This document shows positions 23,460-32,440 of a stretch of 54,483 nucleotides of DNA, piece after piece. Source of the stretch: Clostridia bacterium (GTDB taxonomy: Bacteria; Bacillota; Clostridia; Christensenellales; Aristaeellaceae). The notes under the pieces were generated by a model. That model searched no databases. It saw only the letters and a program-made list of their open reading frames with translations, and was not told where the DNA came from. A program made the position numbers and the translations under genes. How positions within the stretch are numbered: the stretch's first letter is position 1; each line of letters starts with the position of its first letter. The stretch lies in NCBI GenBank assembly GCA_017436605.1, contig JAFSCW010000020.1, positions 1-54,483 on the forward strand, written 5' to 3'.

Positions 23460-25829
23460 TCATTGTCCGCCTGCGGACAGCGCTGGCAGCCAATCAAGCA
23501 GGCCCGAGAAGAATCGTTCATCCGTACCTGAACCGGTAACCTGGGCAATCTGTACAGCCTGTTTGCCCTCCAGCCACACGCCCTGCTGAAGCAGTTCCTC
23601 ATGAATGGGAATGATGCGATAGGTATACAGCACCCCGGGAACCGCGCTGTAGTCGTGGTATGTGAAGCTCTGTCCGTTTGATCCGAGCATTTCCGTAAGG
23701 ATGACCGATTCTCCGACGGCATCGCGCTGAATCCGGTATCGCGCTGAACTCGAAGCCTTAAAATGAAGCTCCGGAAAACCGTTTGCGTCGTGCGCAACAT
23801 AGAAGGAAGACGGGGCAGGAGGAGCGTTCCATATATCCGATACAGCATAGGGCCGGTTGTTTTTTGCGAACACTTCGCTGATCCGATAGTCCTTTGGCGT
23901 CATTTCTCCCGCCAGCATCACCGATCCGCGCATCGTCAGCGCTCTCTGATCAAGCGTCAGCCAGACAAGACCCTCCGGCTCTTTAAATGCCGGCTTGGCT
24001 TGATCTGCATACGCTTTTTTAAAGAAGGCGGCAGCAACCGACGCCGTATTCTTTCCGCCTGTAATCCCGTTGGGAATTTTATGCTTTGCATCCGTCTGAT
24101 CAAATCCCATCCAGACCGCAACCGAAAGTTCAGCATTGTAAGCCGCCATCCAGATATCGCGATTGCCGCCGCTCATGGACACCGTACCCGTTTTTCCAGC
24201 CACGGGCGTATTGGCAGACTGCATGCGCGTCCCCGTGCCGTTGGACACGACGGACTGGAGAAGCGACGTCATCAGATAGGCATTCTGTTCCGAAATCACG
24301 CGTGCGCCCTGCTTCTCCCGGGAAAAAATAATTTCCCCATCAGAGGATACAATTTTCTCTACGCAGTAGGGCGTATGATATATGCCTCCGTTGGCATAGG
24401 GCACATAGGCTGCGGCCAGTTCGACCGGCGTAACGCCATAGGTCATCGACCCCAGCGCAAGCGAAAGATTCCGGTCGCTCTCTTCAATGGGGATGCCCAT
24501 CTTGGTCAGATACTTCACCGCTTGATCAATTCCGATTTCATCTAGTAAGCGCACCGCAGTCGTATTGAGCGAATTGCGGATGGCTGTCCGCATTGTCACC
24601 CGTCCATAGTATCGGTCTCCCGCATTTCTGGGCGTGTAGCCACCCAGAAAACTCGTCTTCTCATCCAGAAGCACAGACGCCGTTGTATATCCGAGTTCCA
24701 GAGCAGGGCCGTATACCGCCAGCGGCTTGAGCGCCGAACCGGGCTGACGCCTCATTTGCGTCGCGCGGTTCAATCCGCGTCTGGTCGTATAGTTTCTCCC
24801 GCCGATCATCGCACGTACCGCTCCTGTGTCCGTGTCAATCACAGCCATTGCGCTTTGAATCGGAGTCCCATCCGAAGCGTTTGCCGGGAAGAGGCTTCCA
24901 TCTGCATATACGCTGTCTGCAATCCCCTGCAGGCGAGGATCAAATGCCGAGTAAATGAAATACCCGCTGCTGATCACTTCATCCGCCGTGAGTCCTAGCA
25001 CGCGTCCGCTCTCACTGAGGATTTCGTCCACGTACCAGCTGTATACTCGTTTTTCTTCCTGCTCAGCCAGCACCCACACGCGTTCTTTCTTCGCCTCCTC
25101 ACATTCCAGAGACGTAATGAAGCCGTGCTCCGCCATAGTTTCCAGAATATAATTCCTTCTTGATTGATTGTTCTGGGGGCTGAGATGCGGCGCAAAAAGG
25201 GAAGGCGCCTTGATTGCCGCCGCAAGGCAGGCGCTCTGCGCAATCGTGAGCTTCTTTGCATCAAGGCCAAAGTACGCCCGGGCTGCCGCCTGGATTCCGT
25301 AAGCCCCCCGGCCGAAGTATACGGTGTTCAGATACATCTCAAGGATTTCGTCCTTCGAGTATGCTTTTTCGATTTGAAAAGCCAGAGAGATTTCCTCCAG
25401 CTTTCTTCTGATCGTCTTCTCTGCGCTCAGATGCGTCAGCTTGGCAAGCTGCTGCGTGATGGTGCTTGCACCTTCCGCAATTGTGCCGTTTTTCAGATTG
25501 TTCCTCAGCGCGCCTGCAATCCTGTATAAGTCAATTCCGCGATGCGCATAGAACCTGAGATCCTCAGCGGCAATAAACGCAAGCTGCGTGTGCTTTGGAA
25601 TCTGATCCAGCGGAAGAACCGTTCTATTTTCCGCACCGCGGACAACGCTGAGCAGTTCTCCATGTCTGTCGTATATCGCCGATGTCTGCGCCATCGCATG
25701 AAGCTTATCCGGATCAAGCTTCTGCCAGTTCGCCACGTCAAAGTAGACATAGAATGCAGAGAGCAGGATCAGCGGAAGCAGAAAGAAACCCAGAACGGCC
25801 AGAAGCAGCCGTTTTTTTCTTTTCTTCAT
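23460..25829 (-). CDS. Class A penicillin-binding protein (PBP1A family)
   Basis: 789 residues. A bifunctional peptidoglycan synthase on the outer face of the membrane. One N-terminal membrane helix (about 8-29) follows a KKRKKR start. The GT51 glycosyltransferase domain has catalytic Glu89 in AAEDLRFYAHRGID. The transpeptidase domain has Ser365-x-x-Lys368 (GSALK), SLN (420-422) and KTG (546-548). About 170 residues after it form a beta-rich, fibronectin-like tail. GGAGGG lies just before the ATG. It lies divergent from the spoIIA operon and convergent with the mrfAB operon. I found no convincing promoter in the 146 bp between it and spoIIAA. Confidence 0.94.
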   Translation of the reverse strand: MKKRKKRLLLAVLGFFLLPLILLSAFYVYFDVANWQKLDPDKLHAMAQTSAIYDRHGELLSVVRGAENRTVLPLDQIPKHTQLAFIAAEDLRFYAHRGIDLYRIAGALRNNLKNGTIAEGASTITQQLAKLTHLSAEKTIRRKLEEISLAFQIEKAYSKDEILEMYLNTVYFGRGAYGIQAAARAYFGLDAKKLTIAQSACLAAAIKAPSLFAPHLSPQNNQSRRNYILETMAEHGFITSLECEEAKKERVWVLAEQEEKRVYSWYVDEILSESGRVLGLTADEVISSGYFIYSAFDPRLQGIADSVYADGSLFPANASDGTPIQSAMAVIDTDTGAVRAMIGGRNYTTRRGLNRATQMRRQPGSALKPLAVYGPALELGYTTASVLLDEKTSFLGGYTPRNAGDRYYGRVTMRTAIRNSLNTTAVRLLDEIGIDQAVKYLTKMGIPIEESDRNLSLALGSMTYGVTPVELAAAYVPYANGGIYHTPYCVEKIVSSDGEIIFSREKQGARVISEQNAYLMTSLLQSVVSNGTGTRMQSANTPVAGKTGTVSMSGGNRDIWMAAYNAELSVAVWMGFDQTDAKHKIPNGITGGKNTASVAAAFFKKAYADQAKPAFKEPEGLVWLTLDQRALTMRGSVMLAGEMTPKDYRISEVFAKNNRPYAVSDIWNAPPAPSSFYVAHDANGFPELHFKASSSARYRIQRDAVGESVILTEMLGSNGQSFTYHDYSAVPGVLYTYRIIPIHEELLQQGVWLEGKQAVQIAQVTGSGTDERFFSGLLDWLPALSAGGQ

Positions 25830-25975
25830 GCAAATCCCTCCTGCATCAAATCATTCGGACTTTTTTTGCCCGTTTCTTCGGATATCTATGCATGTGCGCG
25901 AATGATTCCCGCTTGCCGTCATATACTGTATAGGGTATCGAATACACATACATAACGCCCAAAAGGAGACTGATT

Positions 25976-26302
25976 ATGAGATTTGAAATCGCCTCTGATT
26001 GCCTGACTGTCTTTCTCGATGGGGAAATCGATCATCATTCAGCCCAAGGGCTTCGCACACAGATCGAAAACCTGCTGAGCAACCGACAGCTTCAAACGCT
26101 CATTCTCGATTTTGCAGATGTCGAATTCATGGACAGTTCAGGCGTAGGCATGATCATAGGACGATATAAGACGATGGCTGCGCGGGGCGGGATTCTTCTG
26201 GCGCGCGGCCTGAGTCCCGCCATGAACAAGCTCTTCCACATGGCAGGTCTTCACAGAATCATCAGCATTACGCCGAAATGCATCAGGAGGAATCATGAAT
26301 AA
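25976..26302 (+). CDS. spoIIAA: Anti-sigma F factor antagonist SpoIIAA
   Basis: 108 residues of the STAS fold. When unphosphorylated it binds SpoIIAB and frees sigma F in the forespore. The site of phosphorylation by SpoIIAB lies in EFMDSSGVG, at Ser54/Ser55. AAAAGGAG precedes the ATG. It overlaps spoIIAB by 8 bp and so is coupled to it. I looked for a sigma-H promoter (AGGA and GAAT boxes) upstream and could not find a well-spaced one. The gene marks the organism as belonging to an endospore-forming lineage. Confidence 0.94.
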   Translation: MRFEIASDCLTVFLDGEIDHHSAQGLRTQIENLLSNRQLQTLILDFADVEFMDSSGVGMIIGRYKTMAARGGILLARGLSPAMNKLFHMAGLHRIISITPKCIRRNHE

Positions 26303-26735
26303 CAAGATGGAAGTCCGCTTTCCGGCCATTCCCGAAAACGAAGCCTTCAGCCGCATGATCATCAGCGCATTTATCATGCCCAGCAATCCGACACTCAGCC
26401 TGATTTCCGAAGTACGCACGGCCATCAGCGAAGCCGTGACCAACGCCATCGTCCATGCATACGGAGAAAGCGGAGCGGGGGAGATCGTGATCCGCGCCGC
26501 ACTCGTGGACCAACGCCTGACGATTGAAGTTGAGGATCACGGATGCGGCATTGAAGATATTGAGCTGGCAATGCGGCCCTTTTTCACGACTCAGCCGGAG
26601 AAAGAGCGAACCGGCATGGGATTTTCCCTGATGCAGTCTTTTATGGATGGCGTTCATGTTCGCTCCAAGGCAGGAGAAGGAACCGTGATCGCCATGAACA
26701 AGATGCTCTGCAGCAGCTGTGATGACATCCTGTAA
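26295..26735 (+). CDS. spoIIAB: Anti-sigma F factor SpoIIAB (serine kinase)
   Basis: 146 residues, the normal size. A GHKL ATPase that binds and holds sigma F and phosphorylates SpoIIAA. The N box is AISEAVTNAIVHAY (Glu46 and Asn50), the G1 box DHGCGI (81-86), and the G2 region RTGMGF (105-110) forms the ATP lid. All look intact. It overlaps spoIIAA by 8 bp and sigF by about 14-17 bp. The unusual shortness of the adjacent SigF bears on how this protein can still hold its target. Confidence 0.95.
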   Translation: MNNKMEVRFPAIPENEAFSRMIISAFIMPSNPTLSLISEVRTAISEAVTNAIVHAYGESGAGEIVIRAALVDQRLTIEVEDHGCGIEDIELAMRPFFTTQPEKERTGMGFSLMQSFMDGVHVRSKAGEGTVIAMNKMLCSSCDDIL

Positions 26736-27273
26736 ATCCAGCGAAAGCGACCTGATCCGCATGGCGCAGTGCGGGGACTCAGGCGCGCTGGAAGAGCTTC
26801 TTGCGCGGCATCAGCCCCTTATCAAAGCGCTGGCTTTTCGCGTTTCCTATACCCGCGCAGCACAGCAGGATCTGGTGCAGGCAGGCTGTCTGGGTCTGAT
26901 TCAGGCTGTACAGCGATACGACGCAGACAGACTGGTTCATCTGAGAACCTATGCGGTTCCATGGATTCTTGGCGAAATGAAAAAAGCTGCAAAGCAGTAC
27001 ATAACTGCAGACGCTTCGCTGGATCAACTCCGGGGCGAGGAAGGCTCCAGCCTTGCGGATCGACTCGTCGATCCATCCTATACCGATCCGGAGCTGCTTA
27101 ATCTTCGTCTGGCGCTGCCGGATCTTCCGCCGGAGGAGCAGCTCGTTATTCTGCTTCGCTATACGCGTGACAAAACCCAGAAGGAAACCGCATGCCTTCT
27201 CCGGAAAAGCCAGACTCAGATTTCCAGAATTGAACGGAAGGCCATCGACCGCCTGAGAATCCTTATGACCTGA
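26719..27273 (+). CDS. sigF: Sporulation sigma factor SigF, short form lacking region 3
   Basis: 184 residues, against about 250 for SigF of Bacillus. Region 2 is present (about 10-93), including DLVQAGCLGLIQAVQRYD and HLRTYAVPWILGEMKKAAK. Region 4 is present (about 125-184) with the helix-turn-helix TQKETACLLRKSQTQISRIE. Between them lie only about 30 polar residues (94-124), where known SigF has roughly 70 more residues forming domain 3. No other frame here encodes the missing part, and there is no sign of a frameshift. The start is GTG 26719 or ATG 26722, both within the end of spoIIAB. Identity as SigF rests on the operon and on regions 2 and 4. The 3' end overlaps the convergent gene by 11 bp. 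Confidence 0.85.
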   Translation: MMTSCKSSESDLIRMAQCGDSGALEELLARHQPLIKALAFRVSYTRAAQQDLVQAGCLGLIQAVQRYDADRLVHLRTYAVPWILGEMKKAAKQYITADASLDQLRGEEGSSLADRLVDPSYTDPELLNLRLALPDLPPEEQLVILLRYTRDKTQKETACLLRKSQTQISRIERKAIDRLRILMT

Positions 27274-28114
27274 AGCAGAATAGGTACAGGATTATCATCA
27301 TACAGGCAGACAGGCCGGCTTTAAGCAAGCCGATTCCGATCAGTTTCCGTTTGCTGATGCCCAAATCGGCAAGAAACTCATGGTTCTGTGCCATGATCGA
27401 CATGCCGCCAAAGCCGGCGGCAGCAGCAAGCAAAACCGCGCGGTGCATGGAAACAGGATATACGCCGCACAGCGCTTTCATACCGCCCGCAACCTCCAGC
27501 GCAGCATGCACAAGCGCGCCTGTTTGCGGAGAAATCCCCGGAAATCGCTGAATCAGGGTCGCTATCACGGTATACACCACAATGCATCCTCCGACATTCA
27601 GAATCGCCAAGACGCTCTGCATGATTGCGCTGCCCATGACAGCCGGCACTTTCTCCTCATATACCGGCTGTTTTCTCCAGGACGGGGCGGTCTTCCATAT
27701 CAAAGCGCCGGCAAGCAGCGCGCCAAGAACATGGGAACACAGCAGCAAGCGGCACAACAAGGGGTCCGACACCCAGCTGTTGACCGTGTTCAACAGAAAC
27801 ATCGGGCTGATTGTCGATACGACAGCGATCAGCGCATACCGCTTCTTCTCCGGGATTTCGTACGCGCATTGCGAAAGCAGGGCCGCGCCCGATGGCGATC
27901 CGCCCAGCAAGCCCAGGACAAGAACAACCGGCCCGCAGCGTCCCCGGCGCTGTCCAAGCCTTCTGCCAAGTATCCGGCAAAAAAACATGTAGGGAAGCAA
28001 GGTCGGAACAACATCCCGGCCAAAGAGCATGAGTGCATCCCTTGCCGATTTTACTGTCATATCCGGAAAGAGAAGCAGTCCCAGAATCGCTGCAGCCTCA
28101 AGCATCACGCCCAC
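27263..28114 (-). CDS. YlbJ-like sporulation membrane protein (nucleoside-recognition fold)
   Basis: 283 residues with about seven to eight hydrophobic segments. The stretches [19 protein letters not shown] and [15 protein letters not shown] resemble the Gate/nucleoside-recognition domain of YlbJ, a sporulation membrane protein of Bacillus needed for full spore coat and cortex. YlbJ is about 400 residues, so this is a shorter relative. Position next to spoIIA-sigF supports a sporulation role. The start is uncertain: GTG at 28114 or ATG at 28105, neither with a strong ribosome-binding site. It runs tail-to-tail with sigF, overlapping it by 11 bp, so readthrough of either would give antisense to the other. 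Confidence 0.65.
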   Translation of the reverse strand: MGVMLEAAAILGLLLFPDMTVKSARDALMLFGRDVVPTLLPYMFFCRILGRRLGQRRGRCGPVVLVLGLLGGSPSGAALLSQCAYEIPEKKRYALIAVVSTISPMFLLNTVNSWVSDPLLCRLLLCSHVLGALLAGALIWKTAPSWRKQPVYEEKVPAVMGSAIMQSVLAILNVGGCIVVYTVIATLIQRFPGISPQTGALVHAALEVAGGMKALCGVYPVSMHRAVLLAAAAGFGGMSIMAQNHEFLADLGISKRKLIGIGLLKAGLSACMMIILYLFCFRS

Positions 28115-28225
28115 AGAATCACCCGATCAAGCGTATGAGCGTCCGTCATTGCCCATGACAGCCGAAAATACTGGAGAAATACACAGAAAAAGACGAATTT
28201 TAAAAGAAAAAACAAGCCGTCCCTG

Positions 28226-28255
28226 TTGCGCGTTCGGCAATTGCCGTGCTATAAT
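28226..28255 (+). promoter_or_regulatory. Sigma-A promoter of yebC, extended -10
   Basis: TTGCGC (28226-28231), an 18-bp spacer and TGC-TATAAT (TATAAT at 28250-28255), 37 bp before yebC. Confidence 0.75.
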
Positions 28256-28292
28256 GACCGGTGTAGCAAAATCAACCGGGAGGTTTTATATT

Positions 28293-29042
28293 ATGTCTGG
28301 CCATTCCAAGTGGGCAAATATCAAGCACAAGAAGGGCAAAGCCGACGCCGCTCGCGGCAAGATCTTTACCAAGATCGGCCGTGAAATCGCTATCGCGGTG
28401 CGCGATGGCGGCAGCGATCCTGCTGTGAACGGCAAGCTGCGCGACGTCATCGCCAAGGCAAAGTCCAACAACATGCCTAACGATAACATCAAGCGCTCTA
28501 TCGCGAAGGCTGCCGGCGAGCTTGGCAGCGTGAACTACGAAGAGATTCAGTACGAAGGTTATGCGCCGGGCGGCATGGCGGTGATCGTTTCCACCGTTAC
28601 CGACAACCGCAATCGTACGGCCTCGGATGTTCGCCATATCTTCGATAAGAACGGCGGTTCTCTGGGTACCAACGGCTGTGTTTCCTACATGTTCGACAAT
28701 GTCGGCATGATCGTGATCGAGCGTAAGCCGGGCATGGATGAGGACGAGGTCATGATGGCCGCCCTGGATGCCGGCGCCTCCGATATTCAGGCTCTGGATG
28801 ACAGCTTCGAAGTGACCACCGAGGTCAGCGAGTTCTCCGCCGTTCGTGAGAATCTCGAGGCTGCCGGTTACAGCTTCCTGAGCGCCGAACTGACGATGAT
28901 CCCGCAGAACACCAATCCGATCACCGATCCGGATACGCTGGCGAAGATCCAGAAGATGCTGGAGATGCTCGATGATCTGGACGATGTTCAGGACGTCTAT
29001 CACAACGGCGAGCTTCCGGAAGACGAGGAAGAAGACGACTGA
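28293..29042 (+). CDS. YebC/PmpR-family protein
   Basis: 249 residues. It begins [19 protein letters not shown], the nearly invariant family start, and ends in an acidic tail (EDEEEDD). Family members are described both as DNA-binding regulators and as ribosome-associated factors that ease translation of polyproline stretches; the sequence cannot tell which applies. The ATG at 28293 has GGGAGG 9 nt upstream. The much longer open frame to 28029 has no support. It stands alone between a promoter and a terminator. Confidence 0.95.
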   Translation: MSGHSKWANIKHKKGKADAARGKIFTKIGREIAIAVRDGGSDPAVNGKLRDVIAKAKSNNMPNDNIKRSIAKAAGELGSVNYEEIQYEGYAPGGMAVIVSTVTDNRNRTASDVRHIFDKNGGSLGTNGCVSYMFDNVGMIVIERKPGMDEDEVMMAALDAGASDIQALDDSFEVTTEVSEFSAVRENLEAAGYSFLSAELTMIPQNTNPITDPDTLAKIQKMLEMLDDLDDVQDVYHNGELPEDEEEDD

Positions 29043-29064
29043 TCTTCGCAAAACCAATATTACC

Positions 29065-29102
29065 AACCGCCGGGCATTGATGCCTCGGCGGTTCTTTTCT
29101 TT
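29065..29102 (+). terminator. Terminator after yebC
   Basis: A GC-rich stem (29065-29076 with 29081-29093, one bulged base) and a T-rich tail. Confidence 0.85.
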
Positions 29103-29183
29103 GAGGGTCATTGACTTTTCTTCGCAAATGTGAAAAAATAAGATGATACCTTATGCATCCTGAGATCACGAAAGGATCATCCT

Positions 29184-30137
29184 ATGAAAAAGACTGTTTC
29201 ACTTATCGTCCCGTGCTTTAACGAGCAGGAATCCCTGCCTCATTTTTATCGCGCAGTCTGTGAAGTTGCCGAGGGGCTTTCAGATTACGAATTCAATATG
29301 CTCTTTATCAACGACGGCTCCAAAGACCAGACGCTTGCCATCATGCGTTCTATAGCGGAAAGCGATTCCCGCGTCCGGTACATTTCATTTTCTCGAAACT
29401 TCGGAAAAGAAGCTGCCATGTACGCCGGATTCTGCAATGCAAAAGGAGACTATGTCGCCGTGATGGATGCCGACATGCAGGATCCGCCTTCTCTTCTTCC
29501 TGAAATGCTTAAAATTCTCGAAACAGGGGAATACGACAGCGTCGCTACAAGGCGCGTAACCCGCGACGGCGAGCCGCCGATCCGTTCCTTCTTTGCGCGC
29601 ATGTTCTATAAGCTCATTAACCGGATCTCCGACGCCGACATTGTCGACGGCGCACGCGACTTCAGGCTGATGCGCAAGGAAATGGTTGATGCAATCGTCG
29701 CCATGTGCGAATACAATCGCTTCTCCAAGGGCATCTTTGGCTGGATCGGCTATAAAACCTACTGGCTTCCCTTCAAGAATGTCGAGCGTATCGCCGGCGA
29801 AACAAAGTGGAATTTTTGGGGATTGCTCAAGTATTCCATTGACGGCATCATCAATTTCTCTCAGGCGCCGCTTTCGATCGCATCCATGTCCGGTATTCTC
29901 CTGACGATGATTTCCTTTTTTGCAATGCTCTTTGTCATCGTCCGCAAGATTCTCTTCGGCGATCCTGTCGCAGGCTGGGCGTCTACTGTGTGCATCATCC
30001 TGTTTCTTGGCGGTCTTCAGCTGCTTTGCATGGGCATCATCGGCCAGTATCTGTCCAAGACCTACATGGAAGTCAAGCATCGCCCGCATTACATTATCGC
30101 AGAAACCAACGACCAATCCGCAGACCTGATTCGTTAA
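29184..30137 (+). CDS. Family 2 glycosyltransferase with two membrane helices (GtrB/DPM1-like)
   Basis: 317 residues. The cytosolic GT-A domain opens with VSLIVPCFNEQESLP and has the metal-binding DxD motif at Asp95-x-Asp97 (VMDADMQDPP). Two C-terminal membrane helices (about 230-255 and 265-290) anchor it. This is the architecture of enzymes that transfer a sugar from a nucleotide to undecaprenyl phosphate, such as GtrB, or of polyprenyl-phosphate mannosyltransferases. The acceptor and sugar are not readable here. AAAGGATCATCCT precedes the ATG. rsmA follows after 18 bp, so the two may be cotranscribed. Confidence 0.88.
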   Translation: MKKTVSLIVPCFNEQESLPHFYRAVCEVAEGLSDYEFNMLFINDGSKDQTLAIMRSIAESDSRVRYISFSRNFGKEAAMYAGFCNAKGDYVAVMDADMQDPPSLLPEMLKILETGEYDSVATRRVTRDGEPPIRSFFARMFYKLINRISDADIVDGARDFRLMRKEMVDAIVAMCEYNRFSKGIFGWIGYKTYWLPFKNVERIAGETKWNFWGLLKYSIDGIINFSQAPLSIASMSGILLTMISFFAMLFVIVRKILFGDPVAGWASTVCIILFLGGLQLLCMGIIGQYLSKTYMEVKHRPHYIIAETNDQSADLIR

Positions 30138-30155
30138 TCCGGGGGAGGAATTGCT

Positions 30156-31004
30156 TTGAAGCAAAAAAGACAGACGCACAGCGGTTTTCATCACAAGCAC
30201 AGCCTCGGCCAGAACTTCATCGAGGATGAGGAGCTTCTTGAGCAGCTTGCCGCGCTTTCCCTGGTCAGCGAAGAGGACTGTGTTTTGGAAATCGGCCCCG
30301 GCCTCGGCGCGCTGACCAAACCGCTCGCGAAGCGCGCCAACCGGATTGTATCCCTTGAAATCGACCATACGCTGATCCCGCTTCTCAGCGTTACCCTCGA
30401 ACATTTTGATAATGCGACAGTTATTCAGGGCGACGTCATGAAAACCAACCTGACCGAGCTTGTCCATGAGCATTTTGGGGATACAGCTTCTCTTCGCGTT
30501 GCCGCTAACCTTCCTTATTACATCACAACGGATGTCCTCACCAAATTGCTGCGCGAATTGCCTCAGGCCAAATCCATCGCCGTTATGATCCAAAAAGAAG
30601 TAGGGGATAAACTCCTGAGCGTTCCCAAAGAGGATGGTTATGGACCGCTCGCCATTGTGTGCCAGTATTACTGCGACGTTCGCCGGGCGCTCGACGTTCC
30701 TGCCGCCTGCTTTACGCCGCCGCCCAAGGTCGATTCCAGCTTCATGGTGCTGACCCGCAGAGAATCTCCGGCATATCCGGTTATAAGCGAAGCGAATTTT
30801 CACAAGCTTATCAAAGGCGCTTTTGCTATGCGACGCAAGACGCTGGTCAATAATCTGATCTCCTGTTTTCCGCTCGACCGAAACGAAGCTACTCAAGCGA
30901 TCGAAGCGAGCGGACTAGCCGCGCAGGTCAGGGCAGAGGAGCTGTCCATTGAACAATTCTGTACGTTGTGCAATCACCTGACCAGCATGATCAGCACGCG
31001 ATAA
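30156..31004 (+). CDS. rsmA: 16S rRNA dimethyladenosine transferase RsmA (KsgA)
   Basis: 282 residues. It dimethylates two adjacent adenines near the 3' end of 16S rRNA during small-subunit assembly, with S-adenosylmethionine. The family N-terminus HSLGQNFI (15-22), the SAM motif EIGPGLGALT (45-54), GDVMKTN and the catalytic NLPYYITT (118-125) are all present. The start is TTG at 30156, about 7 nt after GGGGGAGG; no ATG fits. A terminator shared with the convergent gene follows. Confidence 0.95.
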   Translation: MKQKRQTHSGFHHKHSLGQNFIEDEELLEQLAALSLVSEEDCVLEIGPGLGALTKPLAKRANRIVSLEIDHTLIPLLSVTLEHFDNATVIQGDVMKTNLTELVHEHFGDTASLRVAANLPYYITTDVLTKLLRELPQAKSIAVMIQKEVGDKLLSVPKEDGYGPLAIVCQYYCDVRRALDVPAACFTPPPKVDSSFMVLTRRESPAYPVISEANFHKLIKGAFAMRRKTLVNNLISCFPLDRNEATQAIEASGLAAQVRAEELSIEQFCTLCNHLTSMISTR

Positions 31005-31051
31005 AGCCCTTGTGCATCGACATGCTGTACGATATACCTGACAGCACATAC

Positions 31052-31085
31052 AAAAACGCCCCGCCGGCCTGGCAGGGCATTTTTA
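31052..31085. terminator. Bidirectional terminator between rsmA and the minus-strand membrane protein
   Basis: An 8-bp stem (31058-31065 with 31071-31078, one G-U or A-C position depending on strand), flanked by five A on the left and five T on the right, so it can work for both converging genes. Confidence 0.85.
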
Positions 31086-31643
31086 TTATCCTCGCAGAAA
31101 TCTAAGCTTTGGGCGTATTCTGTTCGCATACAGAAATACCATCGGAACCAAAAGGCGATCATACAGCAGCATGCAGACATTCAGCAAGACGATGAAAGCA
31201 GCCAGCAGCATCCAGCCCATCTGTGTGAATTCCTCGATCAGCGCATCCATATTAAGCAATATGCCAAGGATCATATACATCAAGGCGATCGAGATATTGA
31301 ATACGGCCAGCTTGACCGCAAAGCGCGCAGGCTTATTCTTAATTCGCTCAATCTCCCATTTCAGAATCGGGTAATATCCAAGAAACAAATAGAAAAAAGC
31401 CGCCTCCTTGTCAATGCCGATCAGCAGCGTAATCAATGCCACCGCAGCAAAGGTCGTCCACGCCATCTTTTTTCCATATTCAATAAGAATCGGAAGCAAA
31501 AGAATACCGCACACCATCGGAACGCAATAGGTTGCAACCGGGATCAAGCCGCCGGAAAACATCAGCACGACCGACAGCGCTGCGCTTAAACCGCAAAAAG
31601 CCATCATCGCGCTCTGTTTTCTGCCCCTGCTTCGATTACTCAT
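31086..31643 (-). CDS. Membrane protein resembling an ECF-transporter S component
   Basis: 185 residues from the ATG (31643), with GGGAG 11 nt upstream; a TTG one codon earlier is also in frame. About five to six hydrophobic segments. The N-terminal pattern (short basic tail, then a helix with GLSAALSVVLM, then GGLIPVATYCVPMVCGILLLPI) resembles S components of energy-coupling-factor transporters, and a true S component (thiT) lies next door. No ECF ATPase or T component is in the window. The substrate is unknown and the family assignment is tentative. It has its own promoter just downstream of the thiT terminator. Confidence 0.6.
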   Translation of the reverse strand: MSNRSRGRKQSAMMAFCGLSAALSVVLMFSGGLIPVATYCVPMVCGILLLPILIEYGKKMAWTTFAAVALITLLIGIDKEAAFFYLFLGYYPILKWEIERIKNKPARFAVKLAVFNISIALMYMILGILLNMDALIEEFTQMGWMLLAAFIVLLNVCMLLYDRLLVPMVFLYANRIRPKLRFLRG

Positions 31644-31677
31644 CAATCAGCATCTCCCTGAACTCTATATTTTTTTT

Positions 31678-31707
31678 ATTATAGCACGGAAGCTGTGGGG
31701 AAGGCAA
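31678..31707 (-). promoter_or_regulatory. Promoter of the S-component-like gene, extended -10
   Basis: On the minus strand: TTGCCT (complement of 31702-31707), an 18-bp spacer and TGC-TATAAT (complement of 31678-31683). It begins 8 bp after the thiT terminator. Confidence 0.8.
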
Positions 31708-31714
31708 TTGACCG

Positions 31715-31743
31715 CAAAAAAGGAACAGCCTGAGCTGTTCCTT
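31715..31743 (-). terminator. Terminator after thiT
   Basis: A perfect 10-bp stem (31720-31729 with 31734-31743), loop of 4; on the minus strand it runs into six T, the complement of 31715-31720. Confidence 0.85.
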
Positions 31744-31780
31744 GATTATGAATTGATGAAGCTGCGGCGGAATTCCATCC

Positions 31781-32401
31781 TTACCGCGTCCAGGAAAGCT
31801 GCTTGACAACCCGGCGGACCTGCGGCACCGACGCGATCGCCATACAAATCAGAGATTCAGGAATCAAATACGTTCCATTGTATACCGCTGAATAGATGAG
31901 AACGTTCTGCTCGCCTGCGCCTTCTCCCCAGAAAAAAACACCCGTCATGAACGCACACAGGAAGCGCAGACATGTGCCCAGAAGAATACCGGGAATCATA
32001 CCCCAGCTGTCCGGCAGTTTGCCTGCGATGCCCGCAAAGCCGAGCATTGCAAAAGCAAGGGGATAATCCAGAAGGAACTGGATCGGATGCACAAACCAGC
32101 CGCCCTGAACAAACTGAAGCAGACCATATGCAAAGCCGACCATCAGACCCGGCGCTACGCTATAAACATAAGCGAACATGAAGATGGGGAGCATGGACGC
32201 CAGCGTAACGCTGCCGCCCTGAGGCATTTCGTAGAGCTTGACATAGGAGAGAATAAAAGCCAAAGCAATGCACAAAGAAGCATTGGCCATCATTCGGGTC
32301 GTCCATTTTCTACGGTCCCGCGTTATGATGTACATGACAGCGCCTGCGAGGACAAGCGCAGCGAGAATGGACCAGGTCGTCAGAGAGATTTCAGCGAACA
32401 T
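31781..32401 (-). CDS. thiT: Thiamine transporter ThiT (ECF S component)
   Basis: 206 residues with six hydrophobic segments. ThiT (YuaJ) is the thiamine-binding S component that pairs with a shared ECF module. Diagnostic regions are visible: SYVKLYEMPQGGSVTLASMLPIF near residues 53-75, and a hydrophobic, Trp- and Tyr-containing later half, including GGWFVHPIQFLLDYPLAF. The ATG at 32401 has AAGGAGG 7 nt upstream; nine further codons upstream to 32428 lack support. A TPP riboswitch with its own terminator precedes it, so the gene is switched off when thiamine pyrophosphate is plentiful. That control confirms the assignment. Confidence 0.94.
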   Translation of the reverse strand: MFAEISLTTWSILAALVLAGAVMYIITRDRRKWTTRMMANASLCIALAFILSYVKLYEMPQGGSVTLASMLPIFMFAYVYSVAPGLMVGFAYGLLQFVQGGWFVHPIQFLLDYPLAFAMLGFAGIAGKLPDSWGMIPGILLGTCLRFLCAFMTGVFFWGEGAGEQNVLIYSAVYNGTYLIPESLICMAIASVPQVRRVVKQLSWTR

Positions 32402-32440
32402 GAGGATTCCTCCTTGTGTAAGAATCAATTCTCAGGCCGC

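Noticed and set aside
25830..25975. Sigma-H or sigma-F/G promoter before spoIIAA
   Set aside because: A GAAT box is present near 25.94 kb, but no AGGA box lies at the needed distance, and no GCATA-type pair fits for sigma F or G.
26985..27100. A frameshift in sigF as the cause of the missing region 3
   Set aside because: Both other frames here translate to unrelated sequence, and regions 2 and 4 are joined in one frame without any gap in the DNA that could code the roughly 70 missing residues.
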